NCBI GenBank assembly: GCA_025924495.1 | Contig: JAICIG010000282.1 | Span: 1 to 10,427 of the forward strand | From: Pirellulales bacterium | GTDB taxonomy: Bacteria; Planctomycetota; Planctomycetia; Pirellulales; JAICIG01 | DNA length: 10,427 nt | Direction of reading: 5' to 3' | Part shown: positions 1 through 7,189 of the stretch, one piece after another | Layout of the letters: each line of letters starts with the position of its first letter | Numbering within the stretch: position 1 is the first letter of the stretch | Position numbers and translations under genes: made by a program | Notes under the pieces: model-generated | Databases searched by the model: none | The model's input: only the letters and a program-made list of their open reading frames with translations | What the model was told of the DNA's origin: nothing

Positions 1-214
1 AGCGCCAAAACCTCCTGTTGCTTGCTTCGGCCACCATCCCCCGCAGCTTCTGCACGCTCGCGCGGCGCAAGATTTTGCTTTCGGGCGCCTGCGCCGCTTC
101 GTATAGTACAGGCGCCCGCCGCGGTCCAGCGTCTTTCGCTGCATCGGGCCTCGCGGGGGCGGCAAATTCCAAGGCAACGGGGAGGCGAACGCCGATGCTC
201 GTGGTTGTCAGCAT
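1..214 (-). CDS. Possible N-terminal part of an unidentified protein (runs off left edge)
   Basis: This is a minus-strand reading frame open from an ATG at 214-212 to the left edge of the window (71 codons, no stop). A GGAG ribosome-binding sequence lies 8 bases upstream of the ATG (plus-strand CTCC at 223-226). The translation starts MLTTTSIGVRLPVALEF and continues with an Ala/Pro/Arg-rich stretch and a charged, probably helical segment (KILRRASVQKLRGMVAEA). No family is recognised. It would be the next gene in the same direction as the operon, 179 bases after the zinc-ribbon gene. GC at third positions is high, as expected for a gene here. The opposite strand also has an open frame over part of this stretch, but that frame is cut by a stop at 104-106 and has no ATG or GTG start. 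The call is therefore tentative. Confidence 0.4.
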   Translation of the reverse strand, partial: MLTTTSIGVRLPVALEFAAPARPDAAKDAGPRRAPVLYEAAQAPESKILRRASVQKLRGMVAEASNRRFWR

Positions 215-393
215 GGCCCTATCTCCGACTATTACGGCAAGTTGTACGATCCGGCGACCGGATTCAAAGTCAGCTTCGCCGCTTGCGCCGCCACCGTCTC
301 CGCCGGAATCGTGTTCGCCTTATTCGCGCTTCCCTCCCATCCTCGATCCGCCCGGATGACGCGCAGCGCTGGGCGCTAGAAAATCGCAACGCC
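215..393. other. Spacer with no confident gene; small perfect hairpin
   Basis: This stretch lies between the zinc-ribbon stop codon and the candidate downstream start. It contains one small perfect inverted repeat at 249-263 (ATCCGG, loop CGA, CCGGAT). No T-tract follows it on either strand, so it is not a convincing intrinsic terminator. A plus-strand frame without a usable start crosses most of it and ends at a TAG at 377-379; this is discussed as a finding. No promoter consensus was recognised. Confidence 0.4.
223..226 (-). promoter_or_regulatory. Ribosome-binding site for the left-edge gene candidate
   Basis: GGAG on the minus strand, 8 bases before the ATG at 214. It is the main reason for choosing that start. 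Confidence 0.4.
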
Positions 394-705
394 TTAAGCG
401 GTAAAAACTTGATCGCAGCTTGGGCACTTCACCGAGCCGCGTTTATTGGCGGAGAGGCGGAGCTGGGCTTTGCAATGAGGACATTGCTGCGTTTTCATTG
501 GCGCCGCAGGCGGCCCCGACCAACGCGAAGTCGAGGGCGCAGGCTGGCTCGCGGCCAACGACCGTGGCGACTCGTCCGACGACCGGGCTTCAACCTTGAT
601 CGGCTTCTTACAGAGCAGGCAATCGACCGCCCTGCCGCGAGTCGAGTCTTCCAGCAGCATGAATTTGCGGCAATTTGCGTGCGGGCATCGAACGATAAAG
701 GGCAT
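394..705 (-). CDS. Small protein with two zinc ribbons
   Basis: This 103-residue protein is built from two zinc-binding knuckle pairs with a Ser/Pro/Ala-rich linker of about 40 residues between them. Counted from the ATG at 705, the first ribbon uses C7 and C12 (spacing CX4C, CPHANC) with C29 and C32 (CLLC). The second uses C75 and C78 (CPHC) with C94 and C97 (CPSC), close to the C-terminus. There is no signal peptide or membrane segment, so it should be cytoplasmic. An in-frame TTG at 726, only 3 bases after the Hsp70 stop, would add seven residues (MLDDADS). The ATG is preferred because the MPF-x-V-R-C-P beginning is typical of such ribbons. Neither start has a clear ribosome-binding site. 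Tight linkage to the Hsp70 gene suggests co-expression, but the function is unknown; zinc ribbons of this kind may bind nucleic acid or protein. Confidence 0.75.
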   Translation of the reverse strand: MPFIVRCPHANCRKFMLLEDSTRGRAVDCLLCKKPIKVEARSSDESPRSLAASQPAPSTSRWSGPPAAPMKTQQCPHCKAQLRLSANKRGSVKCPSCDQVFTA

Positions 706-729
706 TGAGTCGGCGTCGTCCAGCAAGGT

Positions 730-2307
730 TCAACGTATTTTGAGGTTTTGCACGAGTTCGGCTTCGCGCCGGATGTCGTCTTCCGTCAGGCCATACTCGC
801 GCTTGATCTCAGCCTGGGCGAATCGTCCTCCGGTCATGTCAAGCGCCATCACGCTAATGCGGCCGTTAGCGCCATAGCTGAGCCGCACCTGCACCGGCGA
901 ACGGACCGGCAAGTTGGGCGGCAGTCCGGTCACCACACACTTGCCGATGGGAATGTTATCGCTTGGCCGGTCCGATTCGCCCTCCAGCACTTTGACCACC
1001 ACGTGCGTTGCGCCGGCCTTGGTCAAACGAAAAATGCGGCTGGCGGCGAACGGAAGCTGCGTGTTTTTAGCGATCACAAAGGCATTGACCGGCTGACCTC
1101 GTCTGGTCGCTTCGATGCCCAGGCTGTAAGCGTTTACATTGAAGACCTCGACGTCCTTGAACTCTTCTTTCAGTCCTTCGTCGATCTCCAACTCGCTGGC
1201 GGCGCCCTGGGCCGCCACAATACCGGCGTGGATCGCCGCTCCGCGAGCTACCACCTGGTCGGCGTCGAGACTGTCGTCAGGCTCCTTTCCGGTTGCTTTG
1301 CGCAACATGTCCTTGACCATCGGCATGCGCGTCGAGCCGCCCACCAGCAGCACGCGGTCGATCTCGGTCCAGCTCAGGTTGGCTTGCTGGACCACGAGGT
1401 CGGTAACAATTTGCGTTTGCGTGAGCAGTTCTCGCGACATGTCCTCGAATTGTTCGCGCGTGAGATCGAGCTTGAGCAGGCGCTCTTGATGAAAGCATTC
1501 CAGCGGCGCATGCGGCAAGTCGCTGAGCAAGATCTTCGAGCGCTCGGCCAGCGCCGTCAATGTCGCTCGCCGCTGCTCGTCCTCTAGCGGATCGACGCCA
1601 TATCGCGCGCGGAATTGCGCGGCGATATACTGCACGATCTTTTCATCCCAGTCCTTGCCCCCGAGCTGCACGGCGCCGTCGGTGGCCAGCGTCTCGAACC
1701 GCTTCCTCGCCAGGCGGACGACCGTAACGTCGAACGTGCCGCCGCCGAGATCGTAGACCAGCGCCGTCAATGTTCCGCCAGGCACATCGAGCGGAGAGCC
1801 GCCGTCGCCGGTCGACTGCCCTGCCATCGCATAAGACAGAGCCGCGGCGGTCGGTTCATTGATCACGTCGATGACGTCCAGCCCGGCGATGCGACCGGCG
1901 TCTTCCGTCGCTTTGCGGCGAGTTTCGTTAAAAAAGGCGGGCACGGTGATCACCGCTTTCGTGATCGGGCCGATGTGCCGTTCGGCGTCCTGCTTGAGCT
2001 TGCGGAGCACGATCGCCGACAGCGTTTCCGGCCGAAAGATGCGTCCGTTAACGGCATGGGAATAGCGTATGCCGCCCATATCGCGTTTGATGCAGAGAGC
2101 GACGCGAGAAGCGTCGACCGCGGCGGCTTCGCGCGCCGCCTTACCGACGATTGCGGCGTTGCCGTCCAGATACACGGCACTGGGCGTCAGCGGGTCGCCG
2201 TCCTTGTTGGGCAACGTCACCGGCTTACCCTTGGCATCGAGGTGCGCGATGACGGAAAAAGTGGTGCCCAGGTCGATCCCTACCAGGTTGTGACGCGCGC
2301 CCGACAA
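730..2307 (-). CDS. Hsp70-family chaperone-like ATPase, short form without the C-terminal lid
   Basis: This 525-residue protein belongs to the DnaK/HscA/HscC superfamily. The actin-like ATPase domain is intact: phosphate-1 loop GIDLGTT at 10-16, a lysine in IKRD near 74, NEPTAAAL at 150-157, phosphate-2 loop VYDLGGGTFDVTVV at 184-197, and the third Hsp70 signature (LLVGGSTRMPMV) around 320-331. A beta substrate-binding domain follows from about 390 (VNAYSLGIEA, then NTQLPF). The protein ends near 525 instead of about 610-640 as in DnaK. The helical lid and EEVD/C-tail are therefore essentially missing, and the usual VLLLDV interdomain linker is replaced by VEVFNV. The start is TTG at 2307, fixed by a strong GAGGAGGAGG sequence 5 bases upstream. 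It lies 30 bases after the ABC ATPase gene and 24 before the zinc-ribbon gene. No dnaJ or grpE is next to it, so it is not the housekeeping dnaK locus. It is probably a specialised cytoplasmic Hsp70; clients are unknown. Confidence 0.93.
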   Translation of the reverse strand: MSGARHNLVGIDLGTTFSVIAHLDAKGKPVTLPNKDGDPLTPSAVYLDGNAAIVGKAAREAAAVDASRVALCIKRDMGGIRYSHAVNGRIFRPETLSAIVLRKLKQDAERHIGPITKAVITVPAFFNETRRKATEDAGRIAGLDVIDVINEPTAAALSYAMAGQSTGDGGSPLDVPGGTLTALVYDLGGGTFDVTVVRLARKRFETLATDGAVQLGGKDWDEKIVQYIAAQFRARYGVDPLEDEQRRATLTALAERSKILLSDLPHAPLECFHQERLLKLDLTREQFEDMSRELLTQTQIVTDLVVQQANLSWTEIDRVLLVGGSTRMPMVKDMLRKATGKEPDDSLDADQVVARGAAIHAGIVAAQGAASELEIDEGLKEEFKDVEVFNVNAYSLGIEATRRGQPVNAFVIAKNTQLPFAASRIFRLTKAGATHVVVKVLEGESDRPSDNIPIGKCVVTGLPPNLPVRSPVQVRLSYGANGRISVMALDMTGGRFAQAEIKREYGLTEDDIRREAELVQNLKIR

Positions 2308-2312
2308 GCTTT

Positions 2313-2322
2313 CCTCCTCCTC
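2313..2322 (-). promoter_or_regulatory. Very strong ribosome-binding site of the Hsp70-like gene
   Basis: GAGGAGGAGG on the minus strand ends 5 bases before the TTG start at 2307. It is by far the best Shine-Dalgarno match in the window. It decides the unusual TTG start and suggests that this gene is translated independently of the upstream ABC genes. Confidence 0.8.
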
Positions 2323-2337
2323 GGCCCAGCTTACGTT

Positions 2338-3375
2338 CTAACAGTCTTTTTGCCCGGCGTCAGCCGCAATTATCTGACTTAATGGCGCCTCGCAGTCGGC
2401 AGGGGATCGCAGTTCGACCCCGATCGCCGCGCCCACGGCTGGGCGATGGTTCATGAACAACGATAGTTTATCGCTGTCCCGGGCGACCGTCGTCCACCAA
2501 CCGCCGGACCGTGGCCGTTGGTCAACGACCGTCCAGCGATTGTGCTCCGTAATCGCAGTTTCTACGAGCTGTTGAGGTCGCAGCAGCAACTTTTCGCCAG
2601 CGGCCGACGCGATGCCAAGCTGTGGAGCGCCTCGCGCGGCAGAAATTCTGCCTTCACGCAGCCAGGCTTGCGGAAGCTCGATGCACAACCCGCTCCAGCG
2701 GGCGACTACTGCGTTGGACGGGCGCCAATACAGATCGGAGGGCGTCCCCTCTTGGGCCAGACGGCCGCCGTCGAGAACTGCGATGCGCTGGCAAATCGCG
2801 GCGGCTTCATCCCAAGAATGCGTCACCAAGACGCACGTGGCGCCTCGCGAGGCGACGCAATCGCGAATGAATTCGATCATGCCGGTGCGGAGCGGCGCGT
2901 CGAGATGAGCCAGCGGCTCGTCAAGAAGCAGAAGCTCCGGCTCGATCGCCAATGCGCGCGCCAACGCCAGACGCTGCGCTTCGCCGCCGCTGAGCTGCGC
3001 CGGACGATGCTCCCAGACGTCAGCCGGCAGGCGCAGTTCGGCCAGCAGCGATTCTGCACGACTCCGGCGCTCCCGAGCAGGCTGACGGAATAAAACGCAG
3101 CTCAAGTGTTCCAGCGCGGTGAGGTGCGGCCATAGGGCCAGGTTCTGAAACACCATGCCGATTCGCCGCTGGCCGTTGGACGGACCGCCGATCACGATTT
3201 CGCCGGAAGTACACCGCGTCAAACCCGCGATGAGTCGAAGCAGCGTCGTCTTTCCAGCCCCCGAGCCGCCCAGCAGCGCCACGACTTTTCCCGGTTCAAC
3301 GTTCCAACCAACGCGATCGAGGACCGTAGCACGACCAAAACGCTTTGTCGCGTCGCGGCAGTGGATGGATAACAT
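2338..3375 (-). CDS. ABC importer ATP-binding protein, iron/thiamine/molybdate (FbpC/PotA-like) class
   Basis: This 345-residue ATPase powers the importer encoded by the two preceding genes. All nucleotide-binding elements are present: Walker A GGSGAGKTT at 36-44, Q-loop Gln77 (VFQNLALWPH), signature LSGGE at 128-132, Walker B LLLLDEP at 148-154 with D152/E153, D-loop LAHLD, and switch His186 (VTHSWDE). After the ATPase core (about 1-235) comes a C-terminal region with LLLRPQQL at 263-270, the beginning of a TOBE-like regulatory domain as in FbpC/PotA/MalK. The length matches these proteins. The ATG start at 3375 follows the permease stop after 84 bases, the largest gap inside the transporter unit, with only a weak GAGA upstream. 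The family is certain; the substrate is inferred only from its partners. Confidence 0.95.
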   Translation of the reverse strand: MLSIHCRDATKRFGRATVLDRVGWNVEPGKVVALLGGSGAGKTTLLRLIAGLTRCTSGEIVIGGPSNGQRRIGMVFQNLALWPHLTALEHLSCVLFRQPARERRSRAESLLAELRLPADVWEHRPAQLSGGEAQRLALARALAIEPELLLLDEPLAHLDAPLRTGMIEFIRDCVASRGATCVLVTHSWDEAAAICQRIAVLDGGRLAQEGTPSDLYWRPSNAVVARWSGLCIELPQAWLREGRISAARGAPQLGIASAAGEKLLLRPQQLVETAITEHNRWTVVDQRPRSGGWWTTVARDSDKLSLFMNHRPAVGAAIGVELRSPADCEAPLSQIIAADAGQKDC

Positions 3376-3459
3376 GCGATTCTCGTGGACGGCACACTAC
3401 GCGACAAGTCTATTCCGGCGGGCGACGGCTCCGCGATTCTTGCTCACCAGCCTTGCGAA
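3376..3459 (-). other. Intergenic gap inside the operon
   Basis: Eighty-four bases separate the permease stop and the ATPase start. No convincing promoter, hairpin with T-run or extra gene is visible. It is probably an untranslated leader for the ATPase gene within the same transcript. Confidence 0.5.
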
Positions 3460-5085
3460 TCAGACAACTTGCAAACAACGGTCGGTAAGCAGGAAATACG
3501 CCAACACTGGCAAGATGGCTATCGCCAACTGCAATAGAGCCAAGCTGGCCGCCACGTGGACGGGACCAAAGTGCATGAAAGTAAAGAGCCGCAACGCCAG
3601 AGTTCCCTGGCCTGGCGCGCAAAGGAGCTGGCTAATTTCGACTTCGCCGACGGCTAGCAGATAACCAATCAGGGCCGCGGTCAAGGCGTGGTCGGCCAAC
3701 AGCGGACGTCCAATCCGCCACGCCCGCCGCACGCGGCCGAGCCCAGCCAACCACGCGGCCTCGCGCCATTCTCCGGCGATGCGGCGCTCGCCCGCGACCA
3801 TCGCTCGAGCGGCAAACGGCCAACCTCGCGCGGTCAACGCCAAGACGAGCAAGGCGTTGGAATTGCCTAACGCCTTGAGGTCGAACGGCCAGTCGCGATT
3901 GTAAAATTGCGAGTAGGCCAGTCCGAGGATAAGCGCCGGAACGCCAATCGGCAGCAGCGAAAAGAATCCCAGAGCACGATTGTTCCGTCGGGCCGCCGCT
4001 CGTCCGACGACTGCCCCCGCCGCCAGCACCAGCAGGGCCGTCGGCAGCGCGGCGCGCAATGTGTTGGCCGTCTCGGGCCCGGCGTCGCGAGCCGCGGCAA
4101 TAAATCTGTCCAGCGAGCGGCACTCCGCCACCATGGCGGCGACGGGCAATACCACCGTGACCGCGAGATAGATGCTTAACGCCGCCGCCACCAGCCAGGC
4201 GCTTCGCCCCAATTCGAAGCGCTGCACGACAGATTTGCCGCTCGCGGCGGCATACGGCCGGCGTCGCTCCACGAGGGCCATGGCTGCCACGGCAAAGAGA
4301 GCAACGGAGAGCAATGCCAGCGCCGAGCGAGAAGCGCCGGCTCGATCAAGGTAGTTCGTCAGTTGCAGATAAACTTCGATGGGGAATAAGCGGCACTGCA
4401 AGACGTGCGGTACGGCGAAATTCCCCAGGCTAAGTGCAAATGCCAGGAGCCAGGCAGATGCCGCCTCGGGTCGAACAGCCCCTGCGACCCATTGCCAGCG
4501 ACGCGCGGGAGGCAACAACAAGCGGGCCGCGTCCCAACCGGCCGGATTCAAATTGGCCAGCCCCCTTGCTATAAGCAACATCGCCAACGGCGCGTGAATC
4601 TGGCCCAGCACCAGCGATGCAGACGCGTAGTGCCCGCTGTCCAACATCGCCAGCCATGGCCGCCAGGCATCGCCCAGCCAGCGGTCCACGAGGCCGCTAG
4701 CCCCATAGCAATAGATCTGGCCCAAGGCCCATGCCGCGCTGGGCGAAGCAAATGCGATCAACATGATCGTGGCCCACAGGCTGCGCCCCGGAAGATCGGT
4801 CAACTCCAAGACGCCTGCCACCAGACCTCCGATGATCACCGCCAGGCATGCGGCGGCGGCGCTCACCGCAAGACTGGCGGCAAACGCCGCCCAGGCGAAG
4901 GTCGGCTCGGCGGCAACGGCGAACGTCGTAGGCGGCGCCGTCGCGAAGGCCTGCTCGCCGGACGGCCGGTCGCCGAATGCGAGCGTAGCTAAGGGAGCGA
5001 GTAAGATGAACGCCACGCCCAGAGCCGGCCATGACGGCCATCCAGGCAAATAGCCGCGCTCAGTCGCGATTTCTTGCCCGGTCAC
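3460..5085 (-). CDS. Fused ABC importer permease (two transmembrane domains, FbpB-like)
   Basis: This inner-membrane channel subunit of about 541 residues carries two BPD_transp_1-type halves in one chain, the arrangement found in FbpB-type iron permeases, ThiP and some phosphonate permeases. About 12 hydrophobic segments are visible. In numbering from the upstream GTG, the second half has a clear EAA loop at 450-470 (REAAWLAGLG...IGRPLL), which docks to the ATPase. The first half has a degenerate version (WDAARLLLPPARRWQW, from 192), so only one of its two docking loops is canonical. Two GTG starts are possible: 5109, which overlaps the binding-protein gene by 28 bases, and 5085, which gives a four-base GTGA overlap with its stop. 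I chose 5085 because it repeats the ATGA coupling of the preceding junction; a GGGAG lies 11 bases upstream of it. Confidence 0.9.
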   Translation of the reverse strand: MTGQEIATERGYLPGWPSWPALGVAFILLAPLATLAFGDRPSGEQAFATAPPTTFAVAAEPTFAWAAFAASLAVSAAAACLAVIIGGLVAGVLELTDLPGRSLWATIMLIAFASPSAAWALGQIYCYGASGLVDRWLGDAWRPWLAMLDSGHYASASLVLGQIHAPLAMLLIARGLANLNPAGWDAARLLLPPARRWQWVAGAVRPEAASAWLLAFALSLGNFAVPHVLQCRLFPIEVYLQLTNYLDRAGASRSALALLSVALFAVAAMALVERRRPYAAASGKSVVQRFELGRSAWLVAAALSIYLAVTVVLPVAAMVAECRSLDRFIAAARDAGPETANTLRAALPTALLVLAAGAVVGRAAARRNNRALGFFSLLPIGVPALILGLAYSQFYNRDWPFDLKALGNSNALLVLALTARGWPFAARAMVAGERRIAGEWREAAWLAGLGRVRRAWRIGRPLLADHALTAALIGYLLAVGEVEISQLLCAPGQGTLALRLFTFMHFGPVHVAASLALLQLAIAILPVLAYFLLTDRCLQVV

Positions 5086-6221
5086 GGATGAAAGTGCTCC
5101 CGCGTCCACCGACTGCTGGTCTCGAGTTGGTCATGAATCGCCTTGTAAGTCACCTGCATGTTCCTCACGGGCCAGGAATGCGATATGAACTTGGGGCGCG
5201 GCGAATCGGGGCGAACCGGCAAGTAGCCCTTGCCGTCGACCGTGAGCGCCGCCTCGACTTTGCGGCTCACGAGGTAATCGATCAGCCGCCGGGCTGACTC
5301 GCCGTGCGGTGCGCCGCGCACGAGCGCCACGCTGCTTGGCACGAGCAATGTTCCCAGGTCGTCTTGATCCGGAAACGCCATGGCAATCGGATCGCCGTCC
5401 GCTTGCCCGGAGAGCACGTCGTCGGTGTCCGTGAGGCCTACGTACACCGGAGACGCGCCCGGCTTGGCGCGGGCCACGAGGTTTTTGACCATTGCATTGC
5501 CATCGACGATCCGTACGTCGTTGGCCAAGAGCTCGCCGAACCATTTCGCCGCATTCTTAGGCCCACGCGCCGCAAAAAGGGCCGCGGCGTGAGCGCGAGT
5601 GGTGCCAAACTGCGGATTGGCGATGGCCACCCGGCCGCGCCATTCGGGCGCGATAAGTTCTTGCAGGCTGCGAGGCGCCTTCTCGGCGGATACATACTTC
5701 GTGTTGTAAACGATCACTCGCGCGCGCATCGCGATCCCGGTCCAACGTCCATCGGCAGACTTGAGATCGGCGGGAATGCCAGCGGCTGCGGGCGACACAT
5801 AGGGGTCGAGCACGCCCCGATCGGCCAGCAACAACGTCTGGACGACCTCATTGTTCCAAAAGACGTCACACCGCGGCGATTGTGATTCAGCCAGCAGCCG
5901 CGTTACCAGCCCCGTCGTTTTGGCCGCTTCGGCGTCGTAAACCGCGCGGACTTGCACCCCCGCGCTCGCTTCGAACTCGCGCAAGATCGGCTCGGCATCG
6001 CCGCGGTCGATGGCCACGTAAACTATGACCTCCGGCGCGTTGTGCGCGCCGCAGCCGGCCAACGTGGCGAACAACGCTAGCGACAGCCATGCACAAAATG
6101 ACAAGGCGCGAACAGGCCCGAGGACGAGGTTCTGAAGCTCCGCCGCTCCGGATCCATCTGTCTCCTGCTGACGCTTCAAGAGGCGTTTCAGCCAGCGCCA
6201 GCATTTATCTCGACCTTTCAT
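5082..6221 (-). CDS. Solute-binding lipoprotein of an iron/thiamine-class ABC importer
   Basis: This 379-residue extracytoplasmic binding protein delivers substrate to the adjacent permease/ATPase. A hydrophobic stretch at about 38-56 ends in the lipobox LAGC with lipidated Cys57, so the mature protein is membrane-tethered. The body resembles the FbpA-like group-1 binding proteins: VIVYVAIDRGDAEPIL at the first strand, CDVFWNNEVV at 118-127, MRARVIVYNTKYV at 165-177, TDTDDV at 264-269, and a conserved end region around GYLPVRP. No adjacent Tyr-Tyr pair, which forms the ferric site in classical FbpA, occurs anywhere, so iron as ligand is not proven. Thirty-six mostly polar and basic residues precede the hydrophobic segment, an unusually long N-region. 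The ATG forms an ATGA overlap with the cytochrome stop, with GGAG 11 bases upstream. Confidence 0.9.
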   Translation of the reverse strand: MKGRDKCWRWLKRLLKRQQETDGSGAAELQNLVLGPVRALSFCAWLSLALFATLAGCGAHNAPEVIVYVAIDRGDAEPILREFEASAGVQVRAVYDAEAAKTTGLVTRLLAESQSPRCDVFWNNEVVQTLLLADRGVLDPYVSPAAAGIPADLKSADGRWTGIAMRARVIVYNTKYVSAEKAPRSLQELIAPEWRGRVAIANPQFGTTRAHAAALFAARGPKNAAKWFGELLANDVRIVDGNAMVKNLVARAKPGASPVYVGLTDTDDVLSGQADGDPIAMAFPDQDDLGTLLVPSSVALVRGAPHGESARRLIDYLVSRKVEAALTVDGKGYLPVRPDSPRPKFISHSWPVRNMQVTYKAIHDQLETSSRWTREHFHP

Positions 6222-7189
6222 TTCGCTTCAAGCTCCACTTCGGCGCGCGCAACGACCAACGCGTCGCGATCGAGATGCCAGGGAAACGATTTATACAATA
6301 ACTGTACTTCCGCAGCCACCGGGGGCGCGATGATGGGGAATCTCGCCTCAAACGTCTGATCGACGCGGAGCTTCTCGGCGCTCGATTCGCCGCGGAAGGG
6401 CGTGATGCCTTTGATGAGTTCCTGTCTGACAAGCGTGATCTCGCCCTTAGAATTGCGTTCAATCACCTGGATATAAAGCACGCGATTGTGACGCTCGCCC
6501 GGAAAATTATGCCCCGTGGCGTGATTCGTTGCGGACACGACGAGTTCGTCGGCGTCGCGGCGAACAGACATTTTGACGCCCGACCGAATTAGATCAGGAG
6601 TGTGTCCGCCAAGGCACAAGTGGCTGCGACCCATGGGCCGATCGGCGACCGCCGGCATGTGACACGACTGGCATTCTTTGCCAGCGGCGCTATATCTGCT
6701 CTCCTTCCAGTCTTTGTAGATTGCCTGGTGACAGGCGCCGCAGGAGCGGCTGCCGCTGAATCCGTCGATTCGCTGCGGCCGACACGGGGCGTTGGCGATG
6801 GTCCGCGTCGCCGCCACGCCTTGCGCCAGGCCGTGGCAACTCAGGCAATCGACGCCGCTAGCCTGGTCGTTCTCACGCAACTCGACCGGCGCCGTCACGT
6901 CCACGACGACTTGCCGCACCGGCGCATGACACGACTGGCAGCGTCGGTCGAAACCAAAGTGTTCAAAAGCCGCCTGCACGTGGCTGTCGCTCCAGGCGCG
7001 CGAATGATATGAAGTCTCCCATTCACGCCAGACCGATTCGTGACATTCGCGGCAATCGTTGCTGGCCGTTATGCTGCGTGCGTCGGCCGGCGGCAGTTGC
7101 GTTGCCGGCGGGACCTGGCCAATTGCGATGAGCAACACAAGTGCCGCCAGGCAGAGCAAAGCAGCGCCAATTCGGGTTTTAGCAAGCAT
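6218..7189 (-). CDS. Pentahaem cytochrome c (cytochrome c554-like), exported
   Basis: This 323-residue protein has an N-terminal hydrophobic segment (about 6-24), which is either a signal peptide or a membrane anchor. It has five covalent haem sites: CRECH at 46-50, CQSCH at 84-88, CLSCH at 115-119, CGACH at 150-154 and CQSCH at 173-177. Extra histidines that could be distal ligands include H62, H70, H77 and H190. A sixth haem-like string, CLGGH at 192-196, lacks the second Cys. The haem part ends near residue 200. About 120 haem-free residues follow, with an NHATGHNFPGERHN segment at 222-235 typical of the C-terminal beta domain in c554-type multihaem proteins. It should carry electrons outside the cytoplasmic membrane; its partner is unknown. 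It overlaps the previous gene by 11 bases and the binding-protein gene by four (ATGA), so it belongs to the transporter operon. No clear ribosome-binding site precedes it. Confidence 0.92.
   Translation of the reverse strand: MLAKTRIGAALLCLAALVLLIAIGQVPPATQLPPADARSITASNDCRECHESVWREWETSYHSRAWSDSHVQAAFEHFGFDRRCQSCHAPVRQVVVDVTAPVELRENDQASGVDCLSCHGLAQGVAATRTIANAPCRPQRIDGFSGSRSCGACHQAIYKDWKESRYSAAGKECQSCHMPAVADRPMGRSHLCLGGHTPDLIRSGVKMSVRRDADELVVSATNHATGHNFPGERHNRVLYIQVIERNSKGEITLVRQELIKGITPFRGESSAEKLRVDQTFEARFPIIAPPVAAEVQLLYKSFPWHLDRDALVVARAEVELEAK

Noticed and set aside
249..263. Inverted repeat as a terminator
   Set aside because: The stem is only six base pairs with a three-base loop and there is no T-run on either side.
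22..708. Plus-strand ORF of 228 codons
   Set aside because: It lies antisense to the zinc-ribbon gene, is extremely Arg-rich and has no recognisable domain, typical of a shadow frame in GC-rich DNA.
748..1587. Plus-strand ORF of 279 codons
   Set aside because: It is entirely antisense to the Hsp70 gene, whose motifs are unambiguous; the translation shows no domain.
1615..2382. Plus-strand ORF of 255 codons
   Set aside because: It is antisense to the Hsp70 N-terminal ATPase domain and is His/Arg/Asp-rich in the manner of a mirror frame.
5082..6221. Naming the binding protein FbpA (ferric iron)
   Set aside because: The overall fold class fits, but the adjacent tyrosine pair of classical ferric-binding proteins is absent, so the ligand stays open.
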